From the NCBI GenBank assembly GCA_012934845.2, contig WNNJ02002441.1, forward strand, positions 1 through 64,000: DNA of 64,000 nt, read 5' to 3'. Positions 32,240 to 45,000 of the stretch are shown here, piece by piece. The notes beneath the pieces were generated by a model. That model ran no database searches, had not been told where the DNA came from, and saw only the letters and a list, made by a program, of their open reading frames with translations. Origin of the DNA: Pomphorhynchus laevis. Lineage: Eukaryota; Acanthocephala; Palaeacanthocephala; Echinorhynchida; Pomphorhynchidae. Position 1 is the first letter of the stretch. Every line of letters begins with the position of its first letter. A program made the position numbers and the translations under genes.

Positions 32240-33129
32240 TTGAATTGTCCAACTTTCCCACTACAGTACCTGCCGTTGCCACCTACAAACCCCTTACCAA
32301 TCTCTCTTCTTATCCCCTTGATAACACACTCGAACTATACAGGAATCAACCAGACTCTTCCGATTGCACAGAAGGAAACCGTATCAACAAATCAGTTTCA
32401 GCGAATCGACAAGAAGTACAAATGGCTCGTTCCTAGAAAATCTTTTAAAGGTAAGCTAGAGATAACTCAATTCTATTTAATGGCAAAGAAATTAACACCT
32501 GAACAGCTGACAATTATAAATAGTTTCGTTAAATTCTAGGTAGAGTACTCACTGGAAATACTTTCTAAAAAATCAACTGAAGAAAATACAACCCCAATTG
32601 AAAGCAGTACAGAAAGTCCTAAGATCAAAGAAAGAATTACTGCATGCAATCCTTTAGAAGTTGAGCAAATGATTAAGAACATTGAAGAGGTGCCAGCTAT
32701 ACGTGAAGAGGACTGGGACACCATTACTAAAAAAACATCAGCTATTGAAAAACCGATTTGTAAGAAGAGTTTCATAAAGATTTTATCTGGTGTTCTTCGT
32801 AGAAAGATGCCAGATGAATCTATCGTAAATGTATCGGTTGCAAATATGGGTTTCGTAAACGCAGAGTTTCTTTGTTCATTAGATGAACATTGTGTCAATC
32901 TTAAAACTTTATTTAGCGCAGAACACGTAACCTCTGGGTTGACGTATAACACTCTACTCCACTATGGAATAAGAGCTGGGTTGATTGATCCCCCTACAGA
33001 CAATGCAATATAAAACAGTTCAAACTTGCATATGGTCAATTAGTCACCTTAGGTATCCAAGGGTATTACGACACAGTCTGCTCATACAATGAAGGCGCTG
33101 GTGAAAGGCAGACTTCAGAAGAAGTTTAA
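32240..33129 (+). pseudogene. PLE-2 ORF1, copy 2
   Basis: Identical by eye to 7646-8535, with the same TAG at 32537-32539, the same frame change near 33004 and TAA at 33127-33129. The shared lesions predate the duplication. Confidence 0.5.
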
Positions 33130-33784
33130 TGACCTGCTGTGGCAAAATCAATCAATCAAAAAAAACAGACAGCAGGACACAACCAACCGTTGTAACGCCT
33201 TTCCAGACGACTTAGTGACTACCAATCAAAAACATCTACTGTCACTAGGACCCTCGTTTAATCCATCTTCACGACCGTCAATGCGAGGGAAAAGAGAATT
33301 ACAACTATATGTCGGTCGTATACTGTATCAGATGAGATGGATAAATTAGATGAATAGCACTGAGAACCAGACGCGCGGAACGATACTTCTTTCAACAAAT
33401 CGAAAACTTCTCTACAGTCATGAACTTTGACTTCCTCAAAGGTTTCAAATTTCCGGGAAAATGAGTGCACAACAAGAACGGCGATTTGCGAGTTTTGCCG
33501 ATGGACTTTATAGGCTACACGATAGAGAAATGGCAAAACCATGGCGTAGTAACCTCTCAGCTGGAGAACGCAACTCTTTGAAGGAACTCAACGAAGCGGT
33601 CAATACGCGGACGATCCGTATATCAAAGTCGGACAAAGGAGGCGGATTTGTAGCAACTTCAAAAATCTAATTCAAGAAGTAAAATGAACTAATAGGTCTA
33701 ATAAGAATAACAATGAAAAATGCATACATGATATGGTCGTACAAGAGGTATATAATGAAATTGACATGGAAATGGATATACATG
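33089..33784 (+). pseudogene. PLE-2 RT N-terminal part, copy 2
   Basis: Same as 8495-9190; the frames 33089-33349 and 33461-33670 are unchanged, including the SDKGGG box. Confidence 0.6.
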
Positions 33785-34283
33785 GCTTCTGATGTCATTA
33801 ATTATTTGGGCTCATGTGATTCATTGTTAGTGATTGTGATCTAATATACACATTTATCGCTGATTTTCGTTGTTAACTATTGAATGCATCATCTTACACG
33901 TTAATAAATGTTAAATGTCTTTAATGTTTAATAAACATTGATCGAGCAACGTCGAAGGATCAAACAATTCTGACAAGTATGATTTTTTTTAGCAAAAAGG
34001 GGGTAGGTGAAGATAAAAATTCATATTTTCAAGCTAAAATATAAATGTTTCCAAACAATACGGACAGTCTGCATGAAATAAACAGTCCACAAGCAAGAAA
34101 AACAAAGGTGTTTAACAATTTAATAATACATTGGATAAGGATCAGTGCGGTTTTTATGAGACAACATTTAAAAATAATAAACTTATTCCGGTCAGGAAGA
34201 TGAGTTATCTGTTTGAAATTACTATAAAGAACTTGAAGTTGGATGAACATATAAATTCATGCTATGTATCAAAATAGAACGGA

Positions 34284-35275
34284 TTGGATATGGGCCAATG
34301 TGGACTTGTCAAATGCGTTTAACACTGTCGACCAGACAGCAATGTTGGACAGGGTTTTGACTATGATGCTGGAGGTGCTTCCATTAATAAATTGGTGCTA
34401 ACAAAGACCGTCCAAACTCCAATTTGTTGGACTGGATCCTTTAATATCGGACCAGGGTGTGCAACAAGATGACCCACTGGGTCCATTTCATTCCGCCCTC
34501 ACCATTCAAGATGTAATAAAGAAATTGAGTGCTGACCAGGGTATTGAGATGAATTCGTGGTACCTCGACTATGGCATAGTGGGTGGATCTCCTGCAGCAA
34601 TTGTCGAAGCCCTTAAGAGGTTACAATTCACCTTTCATAATTTGAACTTGCGGATGAATTTGGCAAAGACTGAGCTAATAGGTGATCCATCAGCTGTTCA
34701 CTGTTGCCTCGCAGCTTGTGATGATCGCTATTTACGTCCGTCGGATATATACGGTTTGCACACACTGACTTGTTAATTCGGAGGGCATCGAGGTCTACGT
34801 CACGATGGTATTCGAGACGTAGTTTTTCATGCAGCACAGTGTGGTCGCATAAACGTAGCGATGGAGCCACTACGATTAATGCCCGATTTACAAGAAAGAT
34901 CCGCTGATATACTTATTTATGGAGATCCTCCCAAAGCTATCGATTTCGCTGTCACATCTGCAACAAAGTGTTTTTATCGAAGGGTCATCGACTACTTAGG
35001 GTTTTGCCACGTATTCATATGCGATCAATGTGAAAGGTTGTAAATATCGAGCCCGTATGGAGGCGCATGGATACGTGTTTACTGCGCTGGTTATAGAGAC
35101 CTTTGGCGAGTGGAATGATGATGGCGTGCAATTGATTAAGAGCATTGCTGGAAACGTCAGTAAAGTTCTCGGAATTCCGTACAGTAAATCAGTTTCCAGC
35201 ATGTTTCAACGCACCTCTGTGTCGCTTATGCGAGGTAATGCTCGTGTCTTATGGGACTCTCTGGGGTTTTCTTAA
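34284..35275 (+). pseudogene. RT-1, copy 2 (YLDY)
   Basis: Same as 9690-10681. Tyr replaces the second catalytic Asp at codon 34570-34572. Confidence 0.7.
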
Positions 35276-35516
35276 CTGAATAGAGACTGAAGTAATCCAC
35301 CGGAAATCCACCGCTCGAGAGGATATCTAACAAACATAGGAATCGCAGCCAATCAATACAAGAGACTGATGACACAGACTTCGCTACTTTAAACTTGTAT
35401 GGGCTCAATGAAATGATGATTCTGACGGTAAAGGATTCTGAAGACATAAAGATGGATCTTAAAAGGTTGTACAACATTATACACACCCTGAAAATTAGAA
35501 CATGTGACGCGGGAAT

Positions 35517-35551
35517 CCACACTTTCCACTCAGTTCGAGTGGAAAGTGTGG
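35517..35551. repeat. 15-bp perfect inverted repeat, copy 2
   Basis: Identical to 10923-10957. Confidence 0.9.
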
Positions 35552-36051
35552 AAAGTTGTCTTCTCAGTTTTTGGAGGAATTGAACCGGCGGCGGACATCT
35601 TGCTAAAATATTTTGCCAGAAAACCGAAGACATATCAAAATGGTTACACCGATATAATTGCAAATTTGCGTTGCCATGTATCGTTTCTAATGGCTAAGAT
35701 GGGTCACTTTACTATACGCGCAAGTCGATTACCTTCAATTGATAATAATCAATTTGGAGATGTCAAGAAAAGTTAAAAATTATTTTTTGTGAATATTTAT
35801 ACATTGACTCAACAACAAAATTATTTCGGACAATAATAGACAATACTTTTAGCTAACATGTTGCCCGGTATCGGATGTTTTACGGTTGATATGTGTATAT
35901 GTTATATTTTATTATTATTTATTCACTCATCATTTCGGATGTTATTTCGTTTAAACATTATTTTGGAAAAATATGATAAACGATCATAAATTGATGAGTG
36001 GATATGAAAATTTGAATTTACCATAAAAATACAAGCGGTAACGGTCCAGAG

Positions 36052-36704
36052 ATGGTTGCTTCTCTAGTTATGATTGAGAAGGCGTTCAACGCTTACGAAG
36101 CATTTTTCGACGATGTTAAGACTGATATTAACAGATTACTCTATGGGGAGTTACAATCATTCTTTGATAGAAAAGTTTGAGTCGCACAAAGAAAATGTAG
36201 CGATTGAATGGAACGGGATATTGACTATGGCAGAATTTATGGCAAATATGGCTAAGCTCACCAATCAAATGGTTAAGAATGATAAATCGTTGAAGTACTA
36301 TGCGTACGTTAACGGGTTTCCTGGCATGGTTCAAATATCCATAATGCCGAATCCAGAGTTTGATTCCCTTACGATTGAAGAGCTTATTGCCACTGCTTAC
36401 ACTCTTGTTCAATTGGTGAATGCTTGTTGTGTATCACAACAAGCAGATGAAAACTACCATGCTACTGAATCAGAATCGGAAAAGGCATTGCGGCAGCCAT
36501 ACCAAAGCGAAAAAATCAACGCTTGTGAACTCATTAAATTAAAAGAATAATATTATATGCTATCAATGCGGAAATAGGGGACATATTAGCCAATACTGCC
36601 AAGAGCGGTCATAAAACGATAATTCCAAGCTAATATACAATCAGTGCAAACAGAGGGACACATTAACCGATTCTGCCAAAAGCGGTCAAAACGATCAAAG
36701 GATG
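36052..36704 (+). pseudogene. Gypsy-like Gag with CCHC knuckles, copy 2
   Basis: Same sequence and lesions as 11458-12110; the first knuckle lies at 36558-36599. Confidence 0.65.
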
Positions 36705-37033
36705 GTTTGATTTGCAGTTGCAGAAACCGTCGGGTAATGTTTAGTTGAATACCGCCTTTTCAGGTACTCAAGTTATGCATAACGGAAAGTATTAGTAAGA
36801 TACGTATGTGCCTATTCGGTTTTTAACCGATAATAAGATAATAAGATAATAATTTCGTGATATTTAACTATTAATTTTTTAGAAAAAAATTAATAAAAAA
36901 TAAAAATGTGGAGTGTATATTAAGAACCTGAAACGTTAAATTCCTCATCAATAGACAATCGTTCATAACATATAAAAATTATATCAAGTAAAAATTTGTG
37001 AAAATACCTTATGATCAGTTCTCTTTATTTTTA

Positions 37034-38618
37034 CCAAAATTTATGATGCTGAGATTAAGATTTCCTTCGCCACGGCTGGGTTGGCGAATGAATATGAATG
37101 CTTTTTGCGGAGAAATTGACCAGCCTATGCATATTTAAAGGCCATGCCGATTATAGCCTCACTAAAGATCACTAGTCTTCCCCCACTCATAAGGGAAAAA
37201 GATATCATGGCTCTAGAAACGAAATTTGGAGTTACAAACTTCCGCAATTAATGGGGAGGAGCGGCTCTCCCTTCCCTATCGGTTTTGTTAATATTTCGTT
37301 GGATAATGCAAAGGTTTTATCCAAGTCGAGATGTAATCAGTTTCTTGGATTCAATTTAATCTTCAAACACTTAAGCTCAGAAGATCGAATATACACCCAC
37401 TGCAACAGGTGTCACAAATGCGAGCACTGGAACTCTGGATGTCAGTCCCAAAGGTTTTGTGGTGTCTGTGGAGGGAATGATTGTACCCAGGCCGGGGAAA
37501 ATGTGGATCTTCCCCCAAATGCTCCAACTGCGGGGGGCACATACGGCCTGGGCCAGGAAGTGCCCTGCCTTCAAGGCCTATGCCAGTCGCCACCTGCCAC
37601 AGAAACCGTATCCTTCATCTGGCGTGAGTGCTGTGAAAATGTCAGACAGTAGAATGTCCGACCGAGAAATTTTTCAACTACTACAATCTACAAAGCAGTA
37701 TTTGCTAAAAGAGATACAAACTCTAATCTTTAGTCAACTTTATTTTTTGTTTTCTTCACTCAGACTGCAACAATGCCGGTGCCTGAATCAAAGAAGAGGG
37801 GCATCAGCCCACTCCGTGCACCTAGTAAAAATCGTCAAAATGATAAAGGGAAAGATGGCAGTGGAAGAAAAGGGAAATGAGGATACTGGACGCGGGCAAG
37901 TGTCTTCCTTAGTTAGGCTAGTAGCGGGAAGGGTGACCTTTCCGCACTAACTCTGTCTAGAATAAGCAATCCCGTACAACTCGTCCATTACAATGCAGAG
38001 TACTCGTGAACTTCTTTCACTGAATATCCTTCAGTGGAATTCGGGAGTTGCTTCTGTCCCTAGACTACTATCTGGTAGAGATGCAGATGTTAAAGTATTT
38101 CAGGAGACGCGGCCTATCCATCTCCCCAGGATATTACTCGATTCATCCCTAAGCACATTCGTTCCTGCTATACTCCGTACATAACCCCGCCTCACTCCTC
38201 TTCATAAATGCTCTTTAAGATCCTTTCTTCTACTCAACTATTCTAATCCAGCCCTGTTTTATTTAGTTATACCACTCTTTAAGAACGATAAACGTCTCAG
38301 TCTAATCAATGTCTACATCCGTGCAGGTGAGATTCACAAAAACCGTGACCTCCTGGATAGGTTATAGATAGCGGTTATGACATGATAATTGGTGACTTCA
38401 ACGACATAACTGGTCGTTGGATTAATGCATCACTCCACAGAGCCAGGAACGATTATCTTATTCAATAAACCACTGTCCATACCTTTCATTGGACATCAAC
38501 AAATTCAGTCCTCGACATATTACTGCTCCACGAGAGGTGATTGTTGAAACCTTACTGTACGAAGCAGTCGCGACAAAATCTGTCAACCTCTCATGACTTG
38601 ATTCGTTGACGGATAGGA
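37034..38618 (+). mobile_element. NL-1b: 5' part of an I/Jockey-like element, copy 2
   Basis: Carries ORF1 (frames 37251-37652 and 37459-37950) and the truncated endonuclease (37993 onward) with the same frameshifts and the same break into satellite as NL-1a. Confidence 0.75.
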
Positions 38619-39035
38619 GACAACAGCTTTCGACATATTGACATATTCCATTGAAATCCATGACAATTTTTATCATGCATAATTGATGCAATCTTAATGA
38701 TACACATGCCAAATTCTTTTATAGGATAAAAATGACACAATGCCGCATAATCAAAACGCCTAACAAAAATAGAAATGGTCTAATAAGCAACTTTTCAGTT
38801 TACTATAATTTCGCTGTTAAAATATAGCAATTTATAGAAAATGCTGTTTTTCAAAAGTAAGCTGAAATCCAAAAGGTAATCTAGATGGCTTTTACTACTG
38901 ATTAGTGCCTCCGGTCATCATTGACGTTTAGACGTGACGAATAGTATGCTGATCGTTGACTGTAGACCGTTTTTTAACAACAGCAGCTTTCAACATTTTG
39001 CCCTCTTCCAATTAAATGCTGACTCTTGTTATCAT

Positions 39036-39338
39036 TAGTTAGGCTAGCTACCTCGCTATCTTTATCTCGCTATCTGTCTACTCACCAACGTTCCTGTGAT
39101 TCTCTTCTGCAACACGTACCTATTCACTCAACCAACGTCGGCCGTCGATCCCTACATATCGCCGCTACTCTCCTTTGAAATTCCTTACCTAATCATCTGC
39201 GATCATCATCCTCACTCCGATTTTTCAAAAAGCAGCTAAAATCGATAGTACTAAACTATGAACTTTTTTTATCTGTTTCGCTTTTGTGGGCTTGTAAGCA
39301 CACAGTCTGTGTGCATTTGCCACATTAAAACTTTCAAC
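39036..39338 (+). pseudogene. Non-LTR 3'-end fragment in satellite, copy 2
   Basis: Same as 14442-14745 with one base less (CTGTCTACTC) and the same TATCAT flanks at 39030-39035 and 39339-39344. Confidence 0.7.
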
Positions 39339-42300
39339 TATCATGCTTGGTTAATGCAATTTCAATGATACAAACGATAATCTTTTAAATAATTTAACGA
39401 ATGACACTATGGCGAACAAATGAATTCACTGATATAAATAGAGATTGTATGATAAGCAAATATTTAGTTTACGAGAATTCAGCAGTTCCAATTAAGCTTT
39501 TTAGAGAACATACCATTTTTACATAGTTAAGAGGGCGACTGAAAAGTCATCGAAATTGCTCATACTACAGATAAGTGCTTGTGTTCATCTTAAACTTTTA
39601 AAAGTGACCAATAGTATGTTAATCGTTAGTGTTGACCAGTTATTAACGGACAGCAGCTTTTAACATATTGACGTATTCCATTGAAATCCATGACAATTTT
39701 TATCATGCATAATTGATGCGATCTTAATGATACACATGCCAAATTCTTTTATAGGAAAAAATGAAAAAATACTGCATCATTAAAACGCCTAACAAAAATA
39801 GAGATGGTCTAATAAGCAACTATATAGTTTACCATAATTTTGCCGTTAAAATAGAGCAATTTATAGAAAATGCTATTTTTCAAAGGTCAATTAGACCGCC
39901 AAAACGACATCGAGATAGCTCATACTACAGATTAGTGCTTCTGGTCATCATTGACGTTTTGACGAGACAAATAGCATGCTGATCGTTGACTGTAAACCGT
40001 TAAAAAAACAGCAGCTTTCAACATTTTGCACTATTCTAATGAAATGCTGACTCGTGTTATCATGCTTGTTTCATGCAATCTCAATGATAAATACGATAAT
40101 CTTTTAAATAATTTAACGAATGACACTATGACGCAACAAATGAATTCACTGATATAAATAGAGATGATCTGATAAGCAAATATTCGTTTACGAGAATTCA
40201 GCAGTTTCAATTAAGCTTTTTTTAGAGAACATACTATTTTTACAAAGTCTAGCAGGCAGCCGAAACGTCATAAAGATGCTTATATTACAGATAAATGCTT
40301 GTGTTCATTTTTAACGTTAAAAAGTTACCAATAGTTTGCTAATCGTTAGTGTTGACCAGTTATTAACCGACAGCAGCTTTTGACATATTGACGTATTCTA
40401 TTGAAATCCATGACAATTTTTATCATGCATAATTGATGCAATCTTAATGAAACACATGCCAAATGATTTTATAGGATAAAAATGACACAATGCCGCATCA
40501 TCAAAACGCCTAACGAAAATAGAGATGGTCTAATAAGCAACTTTTAAGTTTACTATAGTTTTGCTGTTAAAATAGAGCAATTTATAGAAAATGCTATTTT
40601 TCAAAAGTAAATTATACCGCCAAAACTTCATCGAGATGGGTCATACTACAGATTAGTGCTTCTGGTCATCATTGACGTTTTGACATGACGAAGAGTATGC
40701 TGATCTTTGACTGTAGACCTTTTTTACTAACAGCAGCTTTTAACATTTTGCCATATTTCAATAAAATGATGACTCTTGTTATCATGCTTGTTAAATGCAA
40801 TCTCAATATTACGTACGTTAATCTTTCAAAAAACTTAACGAATGACACCAAAATGCTACAAATGAATAGACTGATATGAATAGAGATGGTCTGATAAGCA
40901 TGTTTTTAGTTTACGAGAATTCAGCAGTTCTAATAAAGCTTTTTTAGAGAACATACTATTTTTACAAAGTCAAGCAGGCAGCCAAAACGTAATGAAAATG
41001 TCTCATACTACATATGATTGCTTGTGTTTATCTTTAACTTTAAGAAATGACCAATAGTATGCTAATCGTTAGTGCTATCAGTTATTATCCGACAGCAGCT
41101 TTTGACATATTGCTATTCTCCAATGAAATCCATGAGCATTGTAGCCATGCATGTTTGACACGATCTTAATAATACAAATGCCAAATCCTTTCAAACAACA
41201 ATAAAATGACACAATAGCGCATCATTTAAACTCATGATATAAAAATATGGCTAATAAGCAAGTTTTTAGTTTACTATAACTTTGCCGATAAAATTAATCA
41301 ATTTATAGAATTTGCTATTTTTCAAAAGTCAAGCAGACCGCCAAAACGTCATCGAGATGATTCATACTACTGATTAGTGCTTTTTGGTCATCATTAACGT
41401 TTAGACGTGACGAATATTATGCTGATCTTTCACTGTAAACGTTTTTTACCTACAGCAGCTTTTAACATTTTGCTCTATTTAAATAAAATGCAGACTCTTG
41501 TTATAATGCTTGTTTAATGCAATCACAATTATACACACTATAATCTTTTAAATAATTTAACGAAAGACACTATGGCGAACAAATGAATTCATTGATATAA
41601 ATAAAGATTGTCTGATAAGCAAATGTGTAGTTTACGAAAATTGAGCAGTTCTACTTATGCTTTTTATAAAACATGCTATTTTTCAAAATTCAAGCAGAAG
41701 TCAAAACGTCATCGAGATAGCTCATACTACAGATTAGTGCTTACGGTCATCATTGACGTTTTAACGAGATAAATAGTATGCTGATCGTTGACTGTAAACC
41801 ATTTTTTAACAAACAGCGGCTTTCAACATTTTGCCTTATTCCAATAAAATGCTGACTCTTGTTATCATGCTTGTTTAATGCAATCTCAATGATACATACG
41901 ATAATCTCTAAAAATTTAAAAAATGACACTATGACGCGACAAATGAATTCATTGATATAAATAGAGATTGTCTGATAAGCAAATTTAAAGTTTACGAGAA
42001 TTCAGCAGTTCCAATTAAGCTATTTATAGACCATACTATTTTTACAAAGTCAAGCAGGCAGCCGAAACGTCATCAAGATACTCATACTTCAGATAAGTGC
42101 ATGTGTTATCTTTAACGTTTAGAAGTGACTGATAGTATGCTAATCGTTAGTGTTGACCAGTTATTAACCGACAGCAGCTTTCAACATATAGACGAATTCC
42201 ATTGAAATCTATGACAATTTCTATCATGCATAGTTGATGCAATCTTAATGATACACATGCCAAATTCTTTTATAGGATAATAAATGACATAATCCCGCAT

Positions 42301-43194
42301 AATTTTAACGCCTGATAAAAATAGAGATGGTCTAATAAGCAAGTTTTAAGTTTATTATAATTTTGTCGCTAATATTAATCAAATTATAGAAAATGATATT
42401 TTTCAAAAGTCAAGCAGAGAGCCAAAAAGTCATGGTGGCTCATACTACAGTTAGCGCTTCTGGTCATCATTGAAGTTTAAACGTGACAAATAGTATGCTG
42501 ATCGTTGACTGTAAACCTTTTTATCAAACATCAGCTTTAAACATTGTACCCTATTCAAATAAAATGCTTACTCTTGTTATCATGCTTGTTTCATGCAATC
42601 TCAATGATACATACGATAATCTTTTTATATGATTAACAACAAATCCACCATTTACAACCTACATCTGATTAGCTACTACATATGAGTGCGTGTGTTCATC
42701 TTTGACGTCAAGAGTTGACCAATAGTATGATAATTGTTAGTGTTGACCAGTTATCAAACGACAGCATCTTAAAACATATTGCTGTTTAATATTTTATTAT
42801 CCTTCTATTAAAGGATAATAAAACGACACAATGACGCATCATAAAAACTCCTGATAAAAACAGAGATGGTCTAATAGGCCAGTTTTAAGTCTAATATAAT
42901 TTGCCGCTAAAATTAATCAACTAATAGAAAATGATTAAATCAGCTAACTGAGTCTACGTATTGTTATATAATTATAAAATAAACAAAACATAATAATGCT
43001 AAATCAAAATTTAATAATTAAATAATAAAATAATAATTGTTTTTAGATTTTCTATAATTTAAATCAAGTTAAAAATAAAAATAAAAAATAAAATTTAAAA
43101 TAAACGTCATTTTTATGAATTGACTAATAAATAACAGACGTTGTATCAGAATAAGAATTAGAGGTCATCAGGAACTGCTATGCTATCAGGTTTC

Positions 43195-43275
43195 GGCCCC
43201 TAACTCCTCTACCCAACATAGCAGCGGGGCCAAATACATGCTAATGATGTATTCCTCTGAAATAACTATCTAGTA
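43195..43275. repeat. Single copy of the PLE-3 terminal repeat
   Basis: About 81 bases matching 1875-1956 (GGCCCC to CTAGTA) with one T fewer in the ATTCCTCTG part. The element continues past it into the RT region, whereas at 2034-2115 the repeat is itself an element end. Confidence 0.8.
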
Positions 43276-43324
43276 TCTTATTCTAATGCAAAGTATATTA
43301 TTTATTATTCATCCATAAAAATTT

Positions 43325-44135
43325 GCCACTTAAGAGTTTAAATTTATTCTTTATATTATTGTGTTGATATTTATATTTTACTATTTTCTGCTTGATGTTA
43401 TTTTTATAACCTAGTTTAAAATATGTATCTATTAAATTATTTAAATGATTTTGAAGAAAGCCAATATCATACATATTGTTGCAATTCTTAAAATTTCATT
43501 ATTATTATATTTTATATTATATGGTATGCAATGTTCATGCAAAAATATGTTTTTGTAAATTTAAATATGTCATCTTTACGATATAAATTAATAGTAGTTT
43601 TAGTTAATGTTAATTTAATGTTCATATCTAGATATACACCTTCTTTATCATTAATATTGGTTTTGTTAAGAATAAGGCTTTCTGGATAAATGTGCTCACT
43701 AATTGAATAAAAATTATTAGAATTAAATACACATATATCATCAATGTATCGAAACATATATTTCATATATTTATATTGTTTAGATTTAGTTTTTAAACAG
43801 TTATGAACAAATTCATATTCTATAAAGCTTAAAAACAAGTCAGCTATAATTGGGCTACTATTACCACCCATTGGAACACCTTTTACTTGTCTAAATATAG
43901 ATGTCCCTACTTTAAAATAATTTTGATTTATCAAAATATTTAAGGATTCTATTAATTCAATTTTATCCATATATTTATATTTATTTGATGATTTAATTTT
44001 TGTTAGATAGGCGTTATAATTATTATAGCATATATATGTATATCTTTTCCGAATATAAGATTAGTTAATCTTACTAACGCTTCGTTAATATCTACTAAAT
44101 CTAGATTTGTATAAAGTGTACTAAAATCGTATGTA
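43325..44135 (-). pseudogene. PLE-3 reverse transcriptase palm and thumb, frameshifted
   Basis: Read on the minus strand, about 44135-44045 gives YDFSTLYTNLDLVDINEA (motif A). After a one-base shift the long frame 43970-43512 (152 codons) gives QVKGVPMGGNSSPIIADLF (motif B), FRYIDDICVFNS (motif C, catalytic Asp pair intact) and GVYLDMNIKL. Another shift near 43520 continues HCIPYNIKYNNNEILRI, and a third gives a GFLQNHLNNLI segment with FKLGYKNNIKQK, ending about 43325. The motif set resembles Penelope-like RTs; I see no endonuclease after it. At least three frameshifts make it non-functional although the catalytic boxes survive. Confidence 0.7.
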
Positions 44136-44508
44136 TTTATATTTATAAGAATTCAGCAGTTCGAATTAGGCTTTTTAGAGAGCATGCTATTTTTCAAAAG
44201 TCAAGCAGACAGCCATAATGTCATCAAGCTGGATCATACTACTGATCAGTGCTTCCGGTCATCATTGGCATTTAGACCTGCCGAATAGTATGCTAATTGT
44301 TGACTGTAGATTTTTTTACCAACAGCGGCTTTCAACATTTTGCCTTATTCCAATAAAATGCAGAATCTTGTTATCATGCTTGTTTAATGCAATCTCAATG
44401 ATACATACGATAATCTTTGTATAGGATTAACAACAAATCCACCATTTACAACCTACATCTGATTAGCCAAAAAGAATCAAAGTCAAATCTGTAAAGAATT
44501 CACATTAA

Positions 44509-45000
44509 AAAATAGGAAAGAGAAAGTCAGAAGATAATTTAGAAGAAAACGTTAGTGTAGAGGGATTAGTATCAAGAACAAGAAGGAAGAAAATTGTAAG
44601 TCTGCTAGATACAATATCAGAAGATACAGAAATGAGTGAAGCACCAGTAAAGGTTGATGAAACAATTTGGGACACAATTTTAACATTGTTAACAGGTACA
44701 ACCTTTGAATCAATTCTTGAAGGGCTGAGGAAAATTCCTGAGGACAACATAGCCTTTCTAGTATCTATGGCATTTTGTGGTGCAGTTGGAGGAGGGAAGT
44801 CTATGAGGACTATGGCGTCTCAAGCCAGTAGATTATCAAGGATACGTGCTGACACAGTGTTTGTCAAAGGTGCTTTTGGAGAATTGAACTACACTGTCAT
44901 CACGCTATTAGGGCACATCTTGTGTAGAGAGGGAGTCAGGCCGGATTTCACAGCAAGGTTTGAGCAGAAACACACAATGCCGCATCATCAAAACGCCTAA
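44509..45000 (+). CDS. Captured ORF1-like frame, HOR unit at 44632
   Basis: Equivalent of 19723-20214 in copy 1; ATG at 44632, 122 codons. Carries RIRAD like its counterpart and DNIAF instead of DNRAF. No function is claimed. Confidence 0.4.
   Translation, partial: KIGKRKSEDNLEENVSVEGLVSRTRRKKIVSLLDTISEDTEMSEAPVKVDETIWDTILTLLTGTTFESILEGLRKIPEDNIAFLVSMAFCGAVGGGKSMRTMASQASRLSRIRADTVFVKGAFGELNYTVITLLGHILCREGVRPDFTARFEQKHTMPHHQNA

Larger units (their letters stand above)
42935..44140 (-). mobile_element. PLE-3: Penelope-like RT fragment replacing about 1.03 kb of satellite
   Basis: Present only in copy 2. Its plus-strand left edge is the terminus shared with the 508-bp insertion at 1608; at 44141 the sequence returns to satellite (ATTTATAAGAATTCAG) equivalent to copy 1 position 19355. 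In copy 1 the satellite between 18324 and 19354 is intact, so copy 2 lost about 1031 bp while gaining about 1206 bp. The fragment holds part of the RT and the element end and lacks the 5' RT region. Confidence 0.8.
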
